Source: Pseudoxanthomonas sangjuensis (GTDB taxonomy: Bacteria > Pseudomonadota > Gammaproteobacteria > Xanthomonadales > Xanthomonadaceae). From it: a DNA stretch of 64,000 bases. The translations under genes and the position numbers were made by a program. The notes under the pieces are model-generated. The model ran no database searches. It saw only the letters and a program-made list of their open reading frames with translations, and had not been told where the DNA came from. The first letter of the stretch is position 1, and every line of letters starts with the position of its first letter. Below are positions 34,618 to 44,049 of the stretch, piece by piece. The stretch lies in assembly GCF_010211755.1 (NCBI RefSeq), contig NZ_PDWR01000006.1, positions 1 to 64,000 on the forward strand, given 5' to 3'.

Positions 34618-36216
34618 ATGCCGGACATGACCGTCGTCGAGCTGTCGCGCCTGCAGTTCGCGCTGACCGCGCTGTACCACTTCCTGTTCGTGCCGCTGAC
34701 CCTGGGCCTGTCCTTCATGATCGCGATCATGGAGAGCGTCTACGTGATGACCGGGCGCGACGTGTGGCGGCGGATGACCCTGTTCTGGGGCGCGCTGTTC
34801 GGGGTCAACTTCGCCATGGGCGTGGCCACCGGCATCGTCATGGAGTTCCAGTTCGGCACCAACTGGTCGTACTACAGCCACTATGTCGGCGACATCTTCG
34901 GCGCGCCGCTGGCGATCGAGGGGCTGATGGCGTTCTTCCTCGAGGCCACCTTCATCGGCCTGTTCTTCTTCGGCTGGAGCCGGCTGTCGAAGGTGCAGCA
35001 CCTGGCGGTGACCTGGCTGACCGCGCTGGGCGCGAACTTCTCGGCGCTGTGGATCCTGATCGCCAACGGCTGGATGCAGAACCCGGTCGGCGCGGTGTTC
35101 AACCCGGACACCATGCGCATGGAGGTCGGCGACTTCATGGCGGTGCTGTTCAACCCGGTGGCGCAGAGCAAGTTCGTGCACACGGTCAGCGCCGGCTACG
35201 TGTGCGGCGCGGTGTTCGTGATGGCGATCAGCGCCTTCTACCTGCTGCGCGGGCGCCATGCCGACCTCGCCAAGCGCTCGATGGCGGTGGCCGCCAGCTT
35301 CGGCCTGGCCGCGTCGCTGAGCGTGGTGGTGCTGGGCGACGAGAGCGGCTACGTCACCGGCGAGAACCAGAAGATGAAGCTGGCGGCGATCGAGGCGATG
35401 TGGGAAACCGAGCCGGCGCCGGCAGGCTTCAACCTGTTCGCGCTGCCCGACCAGGAGACCCGCAGCAACCGCGCGCAGGTGCACGTGCCGTGGGTCATGG
35501 GCCTGATCGGCACGCGTTCGCTGAACACCGAGATGCCGGGCATCGACAAGCTGGTGCAGCGCGCCGAGCAGCGCATCCGCAACGGCCAGCAGGCCTACGC
35601 GGCGCTGCAGGTGATGCGTGCGGAAAAAAGCGGCGAGTTCAACGAATCGGCGAGGATCGCCTTCAGCGAAAACTGGCGCGACATGGGCCACGCGCTGCTG
35701 CTGAAGAAGTACCGCGACGACATCGGCAACGCGACCGACGAGGAGATCGCGAAGGCCGCGTGGGACACGGTGCCGCAGGTCGCGCCGCTGTTCTGGCTGT
35801 TCCGGCTGATGGTGCTGCTGGGCTTCTACTTCATCGCCTTCTTCGCGGTCGCGTTCTGGCTGGCGACCAGGCAGCGGCTGGACAGGCACCGCTGGTTCCT
35901 GAAGCTGGCGTTCTGGAGCCTGCTGCTGCCGTGGGTGTCGATCGAGGCCGGCTGGCTGATCGCCGAGTACGGGCGCCAGCCATGGATCATCGACGGCGTG
36001 CTGCCGACCTTCCTCGCCGCGTCCGGGCTGAGCCTGTCGCAGGTGGTGATCAGCCTGGTCGGCTTCGTGGTGGTGTACACGGTGCTGGCGGTGGTCGAGG
36101 TCTGGCTGCTGCGCAGGCTGGTGCTGAAGGGGCCGGACGAAGTCGCCGGCGCGGTCCACCCCAACGACACGCCTGTCGACGGCGGCGGCGCGCCGCTGGC
36201 GCGGGCCGGCGCCTGA
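34618..36216 (+). CDS. cydA: Cytochrome bd quinol oxidase subunit I
   Basis: Catalytic subunit binding hemes b558, b595 and d; oxidises quinol at very low oxygen without proton pumping. 532 residues. Start ATG 34618 has AAGGAG 7 nt before it. Features: [26 protein letters not shown] with the heme His, [13 protein letters not shown] in the late helices, and a long Q loop (about 340 to 400, around [15 protein letters not shown]), the L-type arrangement as in E. coli. Met and His ligands (in KSKFVHT region) are present. Followed by cydB (15 nt) and cydX. Confidence 0.96.
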   Translation: MPDMTVVELSRLQFALTALYHFLFVPLTLGLSFMIAIMESVYVMTGRDVWRRMTLFWGALFGVNFAMGVATGIVMEFQFGTNWSYYSHYVGDIFGAPLAIEGLMAFFLEATFIGLFFFGWSRLSKVQHLAVTWLTALGANFSALWILIANGWMQNPVGAVFNPDTMRMEVGDFMAVLFNPVAQSKFVHTVSAGYVCGAVFVMAISAFYLLRGRHADLAKRSMAVAASFGLAASLSVVVLGDESGYVTGENQKMKLAAIEAMWETEPAPAGFNLFALPDQETRSNRAQVHVPWVMGLIGTRSLNTEMPGIDKLVQRAEQRIRNGQQAYAALQVMRAEKSGEFNESARIAFSENWRDMGHALLLKKYRDDIGNATDEEIAKAAWDTVPQVAPLFWLFRLMVLLGFYFIAFFAVAFWLATRQRLDRHRWFLKLAFWSLLLPWVSIEAGWLIAEYGRQPWIIDGVLPTFLAASGLSLSQVVISLVGFVVVYTVLAVVEVWLLRRLVLKGPDEVAGAVHPNDTPVDGGGAPLARAGA

Positions 36217-36231
36217 GCGGAGGACGAGACG

Positions 36232-37386
36232 ATGGACGCAAGCATGATTCCCCTCGACTACGCCACGCTGCGCCTGGTCTGGTGGCTGCTGCTCGGCATC
36301 CTGCTGATCGGCTTCGCGGTGATGGACGGCTTCGACCTCGGCGTCGCCGCGCTGCTGCCGTGGGTGGCGCGCAGCGATTCCGAGCGCCGCGTGGTGCTGA
36401 ACGTGATCGGCCCGGTGTGGGAAGGCAACCAGGTCTGGCTGATCCTCGGCGGCGGCGCGATCTTCGCCGCGTTCCCGGCGCTGTACGCGGTCAGCTTCTC
36501 CGGCTTCTACCTGGCGATGTGCCTGATCCTGCTGGCGCTGATCCTGCGCCCGGTCGGCTTCAAGTTCCGCAGCAAGGTCGCCGACCCGCGCTGGCGCGCG
36601 CTGTGGGACTGGGCGCTGTTCGTCGGCGGCGCGGTGCCGGCGCTGGTGTTCGGCGTGGCGATGGGCAACGTGCTGCTCGGCGTGCCGTTCCACTTCGACG
36701 CGGACCTGCGCCCGGTCTACAGCGGCGGCTTCTTCGGCCTGCTGACCCCGTTCGCGGTGCTGTGCGGGCTGGTCAGCGTGGCGATGCTGGTCACCCACGG
36801 CGCTGGCATGCTGGCGCTGAAGACCGAGGGCGCCATCGCCGGCCGCGCGCGCCGCTACGGCAGCGTCGCCGCGGTCGTCGCCGCGCTGCTGTTCGCGCTG
36901 GCGGGCGCGTGGGTGGTGCTGGGCCTGCCCGGTTATGCCGTGGTCGGCGCGCTGGATCCGGCCGGGCCGTCGAATCCGCTGAACAAGCAGGTGGCCATCG
37001 AGGCCGGCGCGTGGCTGGCCAACTACAAGGCGATGCCGTGGACCGCGCTGTTCCCGCTGCTCGGCATCGGCGGCGCGCTGCTGGCGTCGGCGCTGCTGTA
37101 CGGCGGCCGCGCCGGCTGGGCCTTCATCGCCTCGGCATTGTCGATCGCCGGGATCATCCTGACCGAAGGCCTGACGGTGTTTCCGTTCCTGCTGCCGTCG
37201 TCGATCGATCCGCAGTCCAGCCTCACATTGTGGGACGCTTCGTCCAGCCACATGACGCTGTTCATCATGCTGCTGGCGGTGCTGGTGTTCCTGCCGATCG
37301 TGCTGGCCTACACCGCGTGGGTGTTCCGCGTGCTGCGCGGCAAGGTCGGCGACGCCGGCCTGAAGCAGAACCCCAACGCCTACTGA
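36232..37386 (+). CDS. cydB: Cytochrome bd quinol oxidase subunit II
   Basis: Second large subunit of bd oxidase, 384 residues, eight to nine membrane helices. Family motifs are [16 protein letters not shown] near residue 28, [23 protein letters not shown] near residue 62, [10 protein letters not shown], and the closing [12 protein letters not shown] and [12 protein letters not shown]. Start ATG 36232 follows GGAGGACGAG. The spacing to cydA (15 nt) and to cydX (12 nt) shows a cydABX operon. Confidence 0.96.
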   Translation: MDASMIPLDYATLRLVWWLLLGILLIGFAVMDGFDLGVAALLPWVARSDSERRVVLNVIGPVWEGNQVWLILGGGAIFAAFPALYAVSFSGFYLAMCLILLALILRPVGFKFRSKVADPRWRALWDWALFVGGAVPALVFGVAMGNVLLGVPFHFDADLRPVYSGGFFGLLTPFAVLCGLVSVAMLVTHGAGMLALKTEGAIAGRARRYGSVAAVVAALLFALAGAWVVLGLPGYAVVGALDPAGPSNPLNKQVAIEAGAWLANYKAMPWTALFPLLGIGGALLASALLYGGRAGWAFIASALSIAGIILTEGLTVFPFLLPSSIDPQSSLTLWDASSSHMTLFIMLLAVLVFLPIVLAYTAWVFRVLRGKVGDAGLKQNPNAY

Positions 37387-37398
37387 GGAGGAGCCGTC

Positions 37399-37518
37399 AT
37401 GTGGTATTTCGCGTGGATACTCGGCGTGGGCCTCGCCGCCAGCTTCGCCATCCTCAACGGCATGTGGTACGAGATGCGCGAGTCGGATCGCGCCCTGCGC
37501 GACGGTGGGAAGTCGTAG
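37399..37518 (+). CDS. cydX: Cytochrome bd subunit CydX
   Basis: Single-helix small subunit of bd oxidase, 39 residues, MWYFAWILGVGLAASFAILN being the family start (WYFxWxLG) and the helix. The acidic/charged C-terminal part reads WYEMRESDRALRDGGKS. ATG 37399 follows GAGGAGCCGTC. It is 12 nt after cydB. Its last 34 codons are found again, with four base differences and a shorter end, at 44910-45014 on the far side of the Rhs island; the other copy ends RDGK, which is closer to the usual CydX ending. Confidence 0.94.
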   Translation: MWYFAWILGVGLAASFAILNGMWYEMRESDRALRDGGKS

Positions 37519-37556
37519 CGGATAGCCCGGATAGTGCGAACCTTCCGACGCATGGC

Positions 37557-37808
37557 AATGTCGGGGGTTCGCAAACGCACCCCCACCTGCGCGTGCTGGA
37601 ATTGGCGCGTGCCTTCGCGAAGGCTTCCGGTCCCGGATTCCTGTATCGGATCATCAAACGCTGCACCGGCGATGTGGACGAGGTCTACGTCGGCTCGTCG
37701 CTGGCGCAAAGACAGCTCGGCTGGAAGGCGAAGTTCGACGTCGATGCGATGTGCCGCGACGCATGGCGCTGGCAATCGATGAATCCGGACGGTTACGCCG
37801 CCGCGTAG
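37557..37808 (+). pseudogene. galE: Truncated galE (UDP-glucose 4-epimerase), 3' end only
   Basis: 84 codons that match the C-terminus of GalE-type epimerases: HLRVLELARAFAKASG, then YRIIKRCTGDVDEVYVGSSL (family: YRxxxRRPGDxxExxAxxxLA), LGWKAKFDVDAMCRDAWRWQ and SMNPDGY at the end, stop TAG 37806-37808. The N-terminal 250 residues with the Rossmann fold are absent and there is no start codon or ribosome site, so it is a relic. It begins less than 40 nt after the cydX stop and marks the left edge of foreign DNA. R-P-G-D is changed to R-C-T-G-D, consistent with decay. Confidence 0.8.
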
Positions 37809-37838
37809 CCTCCGCTTGGCTTCTGTAAAGCCTGCCTC

Positions 37839-38039
37839 GTGTTCGATACGCGGTACGACCTGCGATTCATTATCCGACGGCGATCACTGAATGCGCCGGC
37901 GACCAATATTGGCGTTGCCGCGCGCTTGCTGGCCGGGTTATATGTCGCGGTGCAAGAGCGGCAGGGATGGGAGCCGGGGGAAGAGGAGTCGTATGTGTAT
38001 CGACGTTTACGCAATTCGAGGTTGAAAGGGGCGATATAA
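37839..38039 (+). CDS. Hypothetical short protein (doubtful gene)
   Basis: An open frame of 66 codons from ATG 37839, MFDTRYDLRFIIRRRSLNAP at the start and YVYRRLRNSRLKGAI at the end, basic and mainly hydrophilic with one apolar stretch (IGVAARLLAGLYVAV). No known domain is recognised and no clear ribosome site precedes it. Base composition is more AT-rich than in neighbouring core genes. It lies between the galE relic and the first Rhs gene and may itself be the remains of a larger gene. Treat as a candidate only. Confidence 0.3.
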   Translation: MFDTRYDLRFIIRRRSLNAPATNIGVAARLLAGLYVAVQERQGWEPGEEESYVYRRLRNSRLKGAI

Positions 38040-38081
38040 GAGGGACAAGAGGGGCGGAAGGAGATCAAACGAGGAAATCCC

Positions 38082-38099
38082 GAATTAATTTCCGTCCCT
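38082..38099. repeat. Inverted partner of the AGGGGACGGGAATTAA motif (left side of rhs pair)
   Basis: On the minus strand it reads AGGGACGGAAATTAATTC. A near-identical motif AGGGGACGGGAATTAA stands on the plus strand at 44081-44096. The two face each other and bracket the two rhs genes plus the immunity candidate, about 6 kb. Similar GGGGAC...AATTAA motifs are known around mobile genes, but whether these are element ends is not shown. Confidence 0.45.
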
Positions 38100-38145
38100 C
38101 CATTATCTTGTCGGTGCCTTAATTGTCGGTTTGCAAGGGGAACTT

Positions 38146-39984
38146 ATGGGGAGCAAGTACATGGTTCGGTGGATTGCGCCGGTAATCTTGTTGGGCGTTC
38201 TGGGGGCGGCCGAAGCCCAGGACATCAAGGCGATCAATCAGGAGTACGCCCGCCATATCAAGTCCGCCGAGGCGATAGGTGCATTGGGCAATGACCTGTT
38301 CGGCGATCTGACGAACCTGTACACCGGCAGCACGGAATTCGCGGTCACCGACGTCAGTCTCCCCGGCAACTCGGCCCTGCCGGTTGCGGTCAGCCGCCGA
38401 TTCCAGGTACAGCCACGCGATGGACTTTATTCCCAAGGCCGATTCGCCGACTGGGAACTGGACCTGCCGTACTTGTACGGCATCTTCGCCCGGAAAACTT
38501 TGAGTTCCGTCGGTTGGCAGGTTTCCACTTCGACGCCCGATGCGCGCTGTTCGGTAACGGATAAGTATGTGGCAGCGCCGCCGGAGGTGCCGGCAGATGG
38601 CGCGGCTGCGGGAAATTACTTCTGGGCCGAAGAATACTGGTCCGGCAACAGCCTGCACCTGCCCGGCGGCGGTGATCAGGAAATGCTGGTGTTGACTTCG
38701 GCGAATCCACACCGGCCCACCGATGGCGCCACCTATCGCTGGGTCACGTCGGGGCAATGGTTCTTTTCCTGCCTGTCGGCCACGGCCAACGGCATTGTCG
38801 GCGAAGCCTTTCTGGCACGCAGTCCGGAAGGATGGATTTATCGATTCGACCACGTCTCGCGTCGACGCACATCCACCCTGAAGAAGCCATTGGCCGGGTT
38901 GGGGACGCTGTCGCTGCAATCCGCCACGGCCGGCGGGCCCGATATACAGCCCATGGCCTCGAACGAGGCCAATCTTCAGCGCGAGGAAATCCAGATTCTG
39001 CCGACCCGCGTCGAAGACCGCTTCGGCAACTGGGTTACCTATACCTACGATGCGAACAACCCGGGGCGGTTGACGAAGATCCAGGCCAGCGACGGTCGCC
39101 AGCTCGACCTGACCTACAACGCATCCGGCTACATCGCCACGGTAACTGCCGGTACGCGCACCTGGACTTACGCCTATTCCGGCAGCGGTACGAACATCGG
39201 GCTGAGTTCCGTCGCCTTGCCGGATGGCAGTGCCTGGAGCCTAAACATGGCCGACGTGCGCAGTGCCAGCATCCAGTACAACTCGGAATACGCAACCTGC
39301 GAGAGTCCAGGGACATTGATGGGGCATGCCGGCACCGCGACAATGACGCATCCTTCCGGCGCAGTGGGCACCTTCGCGTTCGCGATCAAACGCCATGGCC
39401 GCTCCTATGTCGACAAGTTCTGCCTGTATGCCGGGTCAGGTTACAGCGGCCCGTATGCGCAATATCCGCAGACGTTCGATGTGGTGGCCTTGGCCAGCAA
39501 GCAGATCAGCGGCCCCGGTCTGACAACGGCGACATGGAATTACAGCTATGGTCCGGCCAACGCCAGTTGGGACGAAGACTGCCCCACGCCGACAAGCTGT
39601 CCGCGGACCCGGACCGTCACCGTGACCGGTCCGGAGGACTGGGTCCGCCACACCTTCGGCAACAAGTGGGCCGACGACGAAGGCAAGCTGCTGAAGGTGG
39701 AACGGGGTGCCAACGCCACTTCCATCCTCCGGGTGGAGAACAGGACTTATCAGCTCAACGCATCGGGCCAGTTGTACCCGGCACTGATCGGGGAAAGCCC
39801 GAACCTGCGTGGGGACGGCACGGGGCAGCGGCATGCGCCGGTCAGGCAGACGATCGTCACCCAGCAAGGCCGAACCTTCACCTGGCAGGTCGCCGCCACC
39901 TGCGGCAGCAACGGGACGACGCTGTGCTTCGATCAGTTCGCCCGGCCGACGAAGGTGGTGAAGAGTAGTGCGGCAGCGCCATGA
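38146..39984 (+). CDS. Secreted Rhs/YD-repeat protein, N-terminal partner
   Basis: A 612-residue protein with a Sec signal peptide (MVRWIAPVILLGVLGAAEAQ within the first 25 residues), a domain of about 280 residues of unknown fold containing several cysteines (CSVTDKY, FSCLSATA, CESPGT, CLYAGSGY), and YD-repeat-like segments (VTYTYDANNPGRLTKIQASD, LTYNASGYIATVTAGTRTWTY). It resembles the leading part of an Rhs shell rather than a complete one: no core-associated DPxG end is present. ATG 38146 follows AAGGGG. A second, larger Rhs gene with its own signal peptide starts 73 nt after the stop, so the two probably act together outside the cytoplasm. Confidence 0.75.
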   Translation: MGSKYMVRWIAPVILLGVLGAAEAQDIKAINQEYARHIKSAEAIGALGNDLFGDLTNLYTGSTEFAVTDVSLPGNSALPVAVSRRFQVQPRDGLYSQGRFADWELDLPYLYGIFARKTLSSVGWQVSTSTPDARCSVTDKYVAAPPEVPADGAAAGNYFWAEEYWSGNSLHLPGGGDQEMLVLTSANPHRPTDGATYRWVTSGQWFFSCLSATANGIVGEAFLARSPEGWIYRFDHVSRRRTSTLKKPLAGLGTLSLQSATAGGPDIQPMASNEANLQREEIQILPTRVEDRFGNWVTYTYDANNPGRLTKIQASDGRQLDLTYNASGYIATVTAGTRTWTYAYSGSGTNIGLSSVALPDGSAWSLNMADVRSASIQYNSEYATCESPGTLMGHAGTATMTHPSGAVGTFAFAIKRHGRSYVDKFCLYAGSGYSGPYAQYPQTFDVVALASKQISGPGLTTATWNYSYGPANASWDEDCPTPTSCPRTRTVTVTGPEDWVRHTFGNKWADDEGKLLKVERGANATSILRVENRTYQLNASGQLYPALIGESPNLRGDGTGQRHAPVRQTIVTQQGRTFTWQVAATCGSNGTTLCFDQFARPTKVVKSSAAAP

Positions 39985-40057
39985 GGCGGTCAGCAGGAGT
40001 GATGGCGTAAGGCGGGTCGAGCGTTAGTCGTCGGGGATAAGGACACGGGGAGTGCGT

Positions 40058-43000
40058 ATGCGTTTTCGGGGCAACAAATGGTTCTTGGCGCTGGTGCTGG
40101 GCATATTGCTGCAGCCGGCGTGGGTGCAGGCGCAAACTGCACCGGAGACGGACGCGGTCGCGCAGCCGATGGCCTGCATCGATTGCGGCGATCCCGATGA
40201 AGACGATGCCGCCTTCGTGGACCAATCGGTGCCGGCCAGTCTGCAGACTGGGCAGACGGCGACCGTAACGATTCGGATGCAGAACACCGGCAACACGACG
40301 TGGAGGTCGAGTTCCGGATACAACCTGGTTCCTGTCAGCCCACAGATCGGCACGACATGGGGTGTGAGCCAGATCGCGTCCGGCACGATTTATGCCAACC
40401 AGACAGCGACGTTCAGTTTCTCTATCACCGCGCCGGCGACGGCAGGAACCTACAACTTCCAGTGGCAGATGTCGCATAGCGGTTCGTGGTTTGGCGTGCC
40501 TACTGTCAATGTCGCCATCCTGGTGACCGCGCCAGTCAGTCCGCCACCGGAACTGCCGCCATCGCCGAACTACAGCCGCACCGAGACAATTACCTACCAC
40601 GACAACACTGCCAAGTGGGTGCTGGGCCAGACTGCCAGCGTGACCTGCACGGCGGCGGTGCCTACCAGCACCGCCTGCAATGGCGATGTCGTCTCGTCGG
40701 CGACCTACGACACGACTTACGCGCTGCCGCTGACCCAGTCGGCGTTCGGCAAGCTGCAGCAGACTCTGACCTACGACACTGCCTCCGCGGTAAGCACCGG
40801 CCAGCGCGGCACGCTGAAGACGGTCAAGGACGGCAACAACAACGTCACCACGCTGACCAACTGGAAGCGCGGCATTCCGCAGACGATCAAGTATCCCATC
40901 ACCCCCGAGTCGCCGACCGGCGCGACCGAGTCGGCGGTGGTCAACGACAACGGCTGGATCACCTCGGTCACCGACGAGAACGGCTACAAGACCTGCTACG
41001 GCTACGATGTGATGGGCCGGATCAGCCAGGTCACCTATCCGTCCGAGGCCACGGCTGGCGCCTGCGATACCAGCACCTGGGCGGCAACCACCCAGGTGTT
41101 CGAGCCGGTGGCCAGCACCGAGTACGGCATTGCCGCCGGGCACTGGCGGCAGACCGTCAGCACCGGCAACGGCAAGAAGATCAGCTACTTCGACGCGCTG
41201 TGGCGGCCGCAGGTGGTGCGCGAGTACGACGCGGGCAACGTGGCCGGCACCCAGCGCTTCCAGCGCTTCACCTACGACCATGAGGGACGCACCACCTTCG
41301 CCGCGTACCCGGGCACGACCGATGCGCTGAGCACCGGCACCTGGACCGAGTACGACGCGCTGGGCCGGGTCACGTCGGTATCGCAGGACAGCGAGCAGGG
41401 CCTGCTGACCGCGACCACGGCGTATCTGAGCGGTTTCCAGACCCTGGTCATCAATCCGCGTGGCGCGCAGACCGTTACCGCTTATCAGGCCTACGACCAG
41501 CCGGGCGCGGATTGGCCAGTAGCGATCGCGCACCCGCAGGGTGCCTATACCCACATCACCCGCGACCCGTTCGGCAAGCCGACCCGGATCCGGCGCAGCA
41601 ACAGCAGCAGCCCGACCGGCGGCACGGTGGCGCTGAACCGGGACTACGCCTACAACGCCAACCAGGAGCTGTGTCGCGCGGTGGAACCGGAGACCGGCGC
41701 CACGCTGATGGGCTACGACGGGGCGGGCAACCTGAAGTGGAGCGCGGCGGGGCTGGGCAGCACACAGGCCTGCGAGACCGCCGGCACCTCGGCCAACGTC
41801 GCCCCCCGCCGCGTGGACCGCACCTACGATGCCCGCAACCGGCTCAAGACGCTGGTGTTCCCGGATGGGCTGGGCAACCAGAGCTGGACCTATACCCCGG
41901 ACGGCTTGCCGGCCAGCGTCACCGCCTACAACGCGGCCGGCAACACCGTGCCGGTGGTCACCAACTACAGCTACAACAAGCGCCGCCTGCTGACCCGGGA
42001 GACGCTGGTCTACAGCGACGGCGGGGTCAACTGGCCGTACAACTACGCCTACAACGCCAACGGCCACCTGGCCAACAACAACTGGCACGGGCTGACCATC
42101 GACTATGCCCCGAACGCGCTGGGCCAGCCGACCAAGGTCGGCAGCTACGCCAGCGGGGTCAGCTACTACCCGAACGGGGCGGTGAAGCAGTTCACCTACG
42201 GCAACGGCATCGTGCACACGATGACCCAGAACGCGCGGCAGCTGCCGGCGCGCAGCCTCGACTGCATCGTGGCCGGCTGCACGGCCGCGGCGGACAAGCG
42301 GCTGGACCTGAGCTACAGCTTCGACAAGAACGCCAACGTCAGCCAGATCGTCGACGGCATCGACGGCCGGCAGACCCGGGGCATGAGCTACGACGGGCTG
42401 GACCGGCTGACCCAGACCACCAGCAACATGTTCGGCACGGCCGGCTACAGCTACGACGTGCTGGACAACCTGACCCAGGTGAATGTCGGTGGCGGCAGCA
42501 AGGCGCGCAACCACTACTACTGCTACGACACGAACTGGCGGCTGGGCAACGTCAAGACCGGCAGTTGCGCCGGGGCCACGGTGATCGGGCTGGGCTACGA
42601 CGTGCAGGGCAACCTGGCCAACAAGAATGGCACCCTGTACAGCTTCGACTACGGCAACCGGCTGCGCAGCGTGGGTGGGACGGCCAATGCCTACGTCTAC
42701 GACGGGCTGGGGCGTCGGGTGTCGGATGCGGTCAACGGGGTGGCCAAGCGCAGCCAGTACACCCAGGGCGGGCAACTGGTGATGGTGGGCGACAACCGCG
42801 CCGGCAAGGTGACCGAATACTTCTACCTGGCCGGCAGCCTGGTGGCGTGGCGGGAGCGGAACACGACGACGAACGTGTACACGACCCGCTACCAACACAC
42901 CGACGCGCTGGGCACGCCGATCGCAGAGACGGACGCGAACAAGGCGTTCATGAACAAGTACGAGTACGAGCCGTACGGACAGCAGATCAACGGCACGGCG

Positions 43001-43765
43001 AAGGACGGGCCGGGCTACACCGGGCATGTGCAGGATGCGGCGACCGGGATGACTTACATGCAACAGCGCTACATGGATCCGGTGCTGGGTGTGTTCCTGA
43101 GTGTTGATCCGGTGACGGCGTACAGCAACCCAGTCGGCGCGTTCAATCGGTACTTGTACGCATCGAACAATCCGTACGCTTTTATCGATCCAGATGGGAG
43201 GCAATCACAACGTCAAGATGAATATGAGGAGCGCCAAAGAAAGAACTTCTGCGGCGTGGGTGGGTGCAATGAGGGCACGTCCTATCGGAGCGCCACCTCG
43301 GGTTTGTTTCGGCGGTACAAGACGCCAAAGAGTCAGAGGAAGCTTATCGAGAGTGTGGGAGGCGACACCGAACTATTGGAGATGGCACAGGAGTCGCACG
43401 AGAATTTCGTCACCACGCTGATAACAATCGTCGCTGGCGGAGGTATTGCTGGCGCAGGAAGAGGAGGGACGACAACTCTCTATCGGGCGGTAAGTGAAGC
43501 GGAAGCGGCATCGATTCGTGCCACTGGTAGATTTTCAATTGGACCAAACTCTCTCGAAGGCAAGTGGTTGGCGGAATCGTTAAAGCACGCAAAAGAGTGG
43601 GGCGATAAGTTGAATGGAAAGGGAATAAGCAAGCTGTTGGAAATTAAGCTTCCTAAGTCTATTGCAGACAAACTTTTTCGTGTCGAAAAGTTGGACGGCG
43701 TTGGGCCTGCTCGATATGCCGAACTTAGCCAGCTTGAGCAAGCTGCAATTCGGGAGTTGCCGTGA
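40058..43765 (+). CDS. Secreted Rhs protein with candidate C-terminal toxin domain
   Basis: A 1235-residue protein. Layout: Sec signal peptide (residues 1-27, ending WVQAQ); Cys pair CIDCGDPDEDD; an Ig-like fold similar to the NBR1 central domain (SLQTGQTATVTIRMQNTGNTTW, about 45-150); Pro linker; about 20 YD repeats (about 170-980); and the Rhs core end DPVLGVFLSVDPVTAY...NRYLYASNNPYAFIDPDG near residue 1040. The remaining 190 residues are variable in type and AT-richer. Its end contains LYRAVSEAEAASIRATGRF, GKWLAESLKHAKEWG and ILEIKLPKSIADKLF-like elements, reminiscent by eye of ADP-ribosyltransferase-type toxins; this is uncertain. No PAAR or VgrG is near. ATG 40058 has GGGGAG before it. 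Confidence 0.8.
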   Translation: MRFRGNKWFLALVLGILLQPAWVQAQTAPETDAVAQPMACIDCGDPDEDDAAFVDQSVPASLQTGQTATVTIRMQNTGNTTWRSSSGYNLVPVSPQIGTTWGVSQIASGTIYANQTATFSFSITAPATAGTYNFQWQMSHSGSWFGVPTVNVAILVTAPVSPPPELPPSPNYSRTETITYHDNTAKWVLGQTASVTCTAAVPTSTACNGDVVSSATYDTTYALPLTQSAFGKLQQTLTYDTASAVSTGQRGTLKTVKDGNNNVTTLTNWKRGIPQTIKYPITPESPTGATESAVVNDNGWITSVTDENGYKTCYGYDVMGRISQVTYPSEATAGACDTSTWAATTQVFEPVASTEYGIAAGHWRQTVSTGNGKKISYFDALWRPQVVREYDAGNVAGTQRFQRFTYDHEGRTTFAAYPGTTDALSTGTWTEYDALGRVTSVSQDSEQGLLTATTAYLSGFQTLVINPRGAQTVTAYQAYDQPGADWPVAIAHPQGAYTHITRDPFGKPTRIRRSNSSSPTGGTVALNRDYAYNANQELCRAVEPETGATLMGYDGAGNLKWSAAGLGSTQACETAGTSANVAPRRVDRTYDARNRLKTLVFPDGLGNQSWTYTPDGLPASVTAYNAAGNTVPVVTNYSYNKRRLLTRETLVYSDGGVNWPYNYAYNANGHLANNNWHGLTIDYAPNALGQPTKVGSYASGVSYYPNGAVKQFTYGNGIVHTMTQNARQLPARSLDCIVAGCTAAADKRLDLSYSFDKNANVSQIVDGIDGRQTRGMSYDGLDRLTQTTSNMFGTAGYSYDVLDNLTQVNVGGGSKARNHYYCYDTNWRLGNVKTGSCAGATVIGLGYDVQGNLANKNGTLYSFDYGNRLRSVGGTANAYVYDGLGRRVSDAVNGVAKRSQYTQGGQLVMVGDNRAGKVTEYFYLAGSLVAWRERNTTTNVYTTRYQHTDALGTPIAETDANKAFMNKYEYEPYGQQINGTAKDGPGYTGHVQDAATGMTYMQQRYMDPVLGVFLSVDPVTAYSNPVGAFNRYLYASNNPYAFIDPDGRQSQRQDEYEERQRKNFCGVGGCNEGTSYRSATSGLFRRYKTPKSQRKLIESVGGDTELLEMAQESHENFVTTLITIVAGGGIAGAGRGGTTTLYRAVSEAEAASIRATGRFSIGPNSLEGKWLAESLKHAKEWGDKLNGKGISKLLEIKLPKSIADKLFRVEKLDGVGPARYAELSQLEQAAIRELP

Positions 43766-44049
43766 ATAAAACACACCAAGTGCTGGTTTATTGGTCCGAA
43801 GAAAAGCTGAATCGGCTGCCGATTTCAGGGCAGTACATTACTGTCGCGCGCTTTCGAGAGGACGAAGCTTTGTGGCCATCTGAGGCATGGAGTGTTGTTC
43901 TTCAAATTCAGGGGAACGCACGCAGTCAGCCATGCAAGGCAGAAGCTCGATTTCTCTCGCCTAATGCGCCTGAGGAGCGGTTTCGATCGGGCGTTCAGTT
44001 CGAGCTGATTGAAGGAAATAGAACCACGGCGATAGTCCATGTCGTTTGA
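43762..44049 (+). CDS. Candidate immunity protein for the Rhs C-terminal domain
   Basis: A 95-residue cytosolic-looking protein (no signal peptide, no membrane helix) starting at GTG 43762 and overlapping the rhs stop as GTGA. Sequence such as QVLVYWSEEKLNRLPISGQY and AWSVVLQIQG suggests a mixed beta fold; no known family is recognised. Position directly after a polymorphic toxin tip, translational coupling, small size and the same lower GC as the tip all fit an immunity gene. The call is from context; binding to the toxin has not been shown. Confidence 0.65.
   Translation: MNKTHQVLVYWSEEKLNRLPISGQYITVARFREDEALWPSEAWSVVLQIQGNARSQPCKAEARFLSPNAPEERFRSGVQFELIEGNRTTAIVHVV

Noticed and set aside
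37839-38039. 66-codon frame as an antitoxin or regulator
   Set aside because: No helix-turn-helix or other motif, no ribosome site, and no toxin partner beside it; kept only as a doubtful open frame.
39878-43204. 1108-codon open frame opposite the second rhs gene
   Set aside because: Composition-biased translation with no domain or ribosome site; the repeats it seems to contain mirror the YD repeats on the plus strand.
38146-43765. Rhs genes as type VI secretion effectors
   Set aside because: No PAAR motif at the N-termini, no VgrG, Hcp or EagR gene nearby, and both proteins have Sec signal peptides instead.
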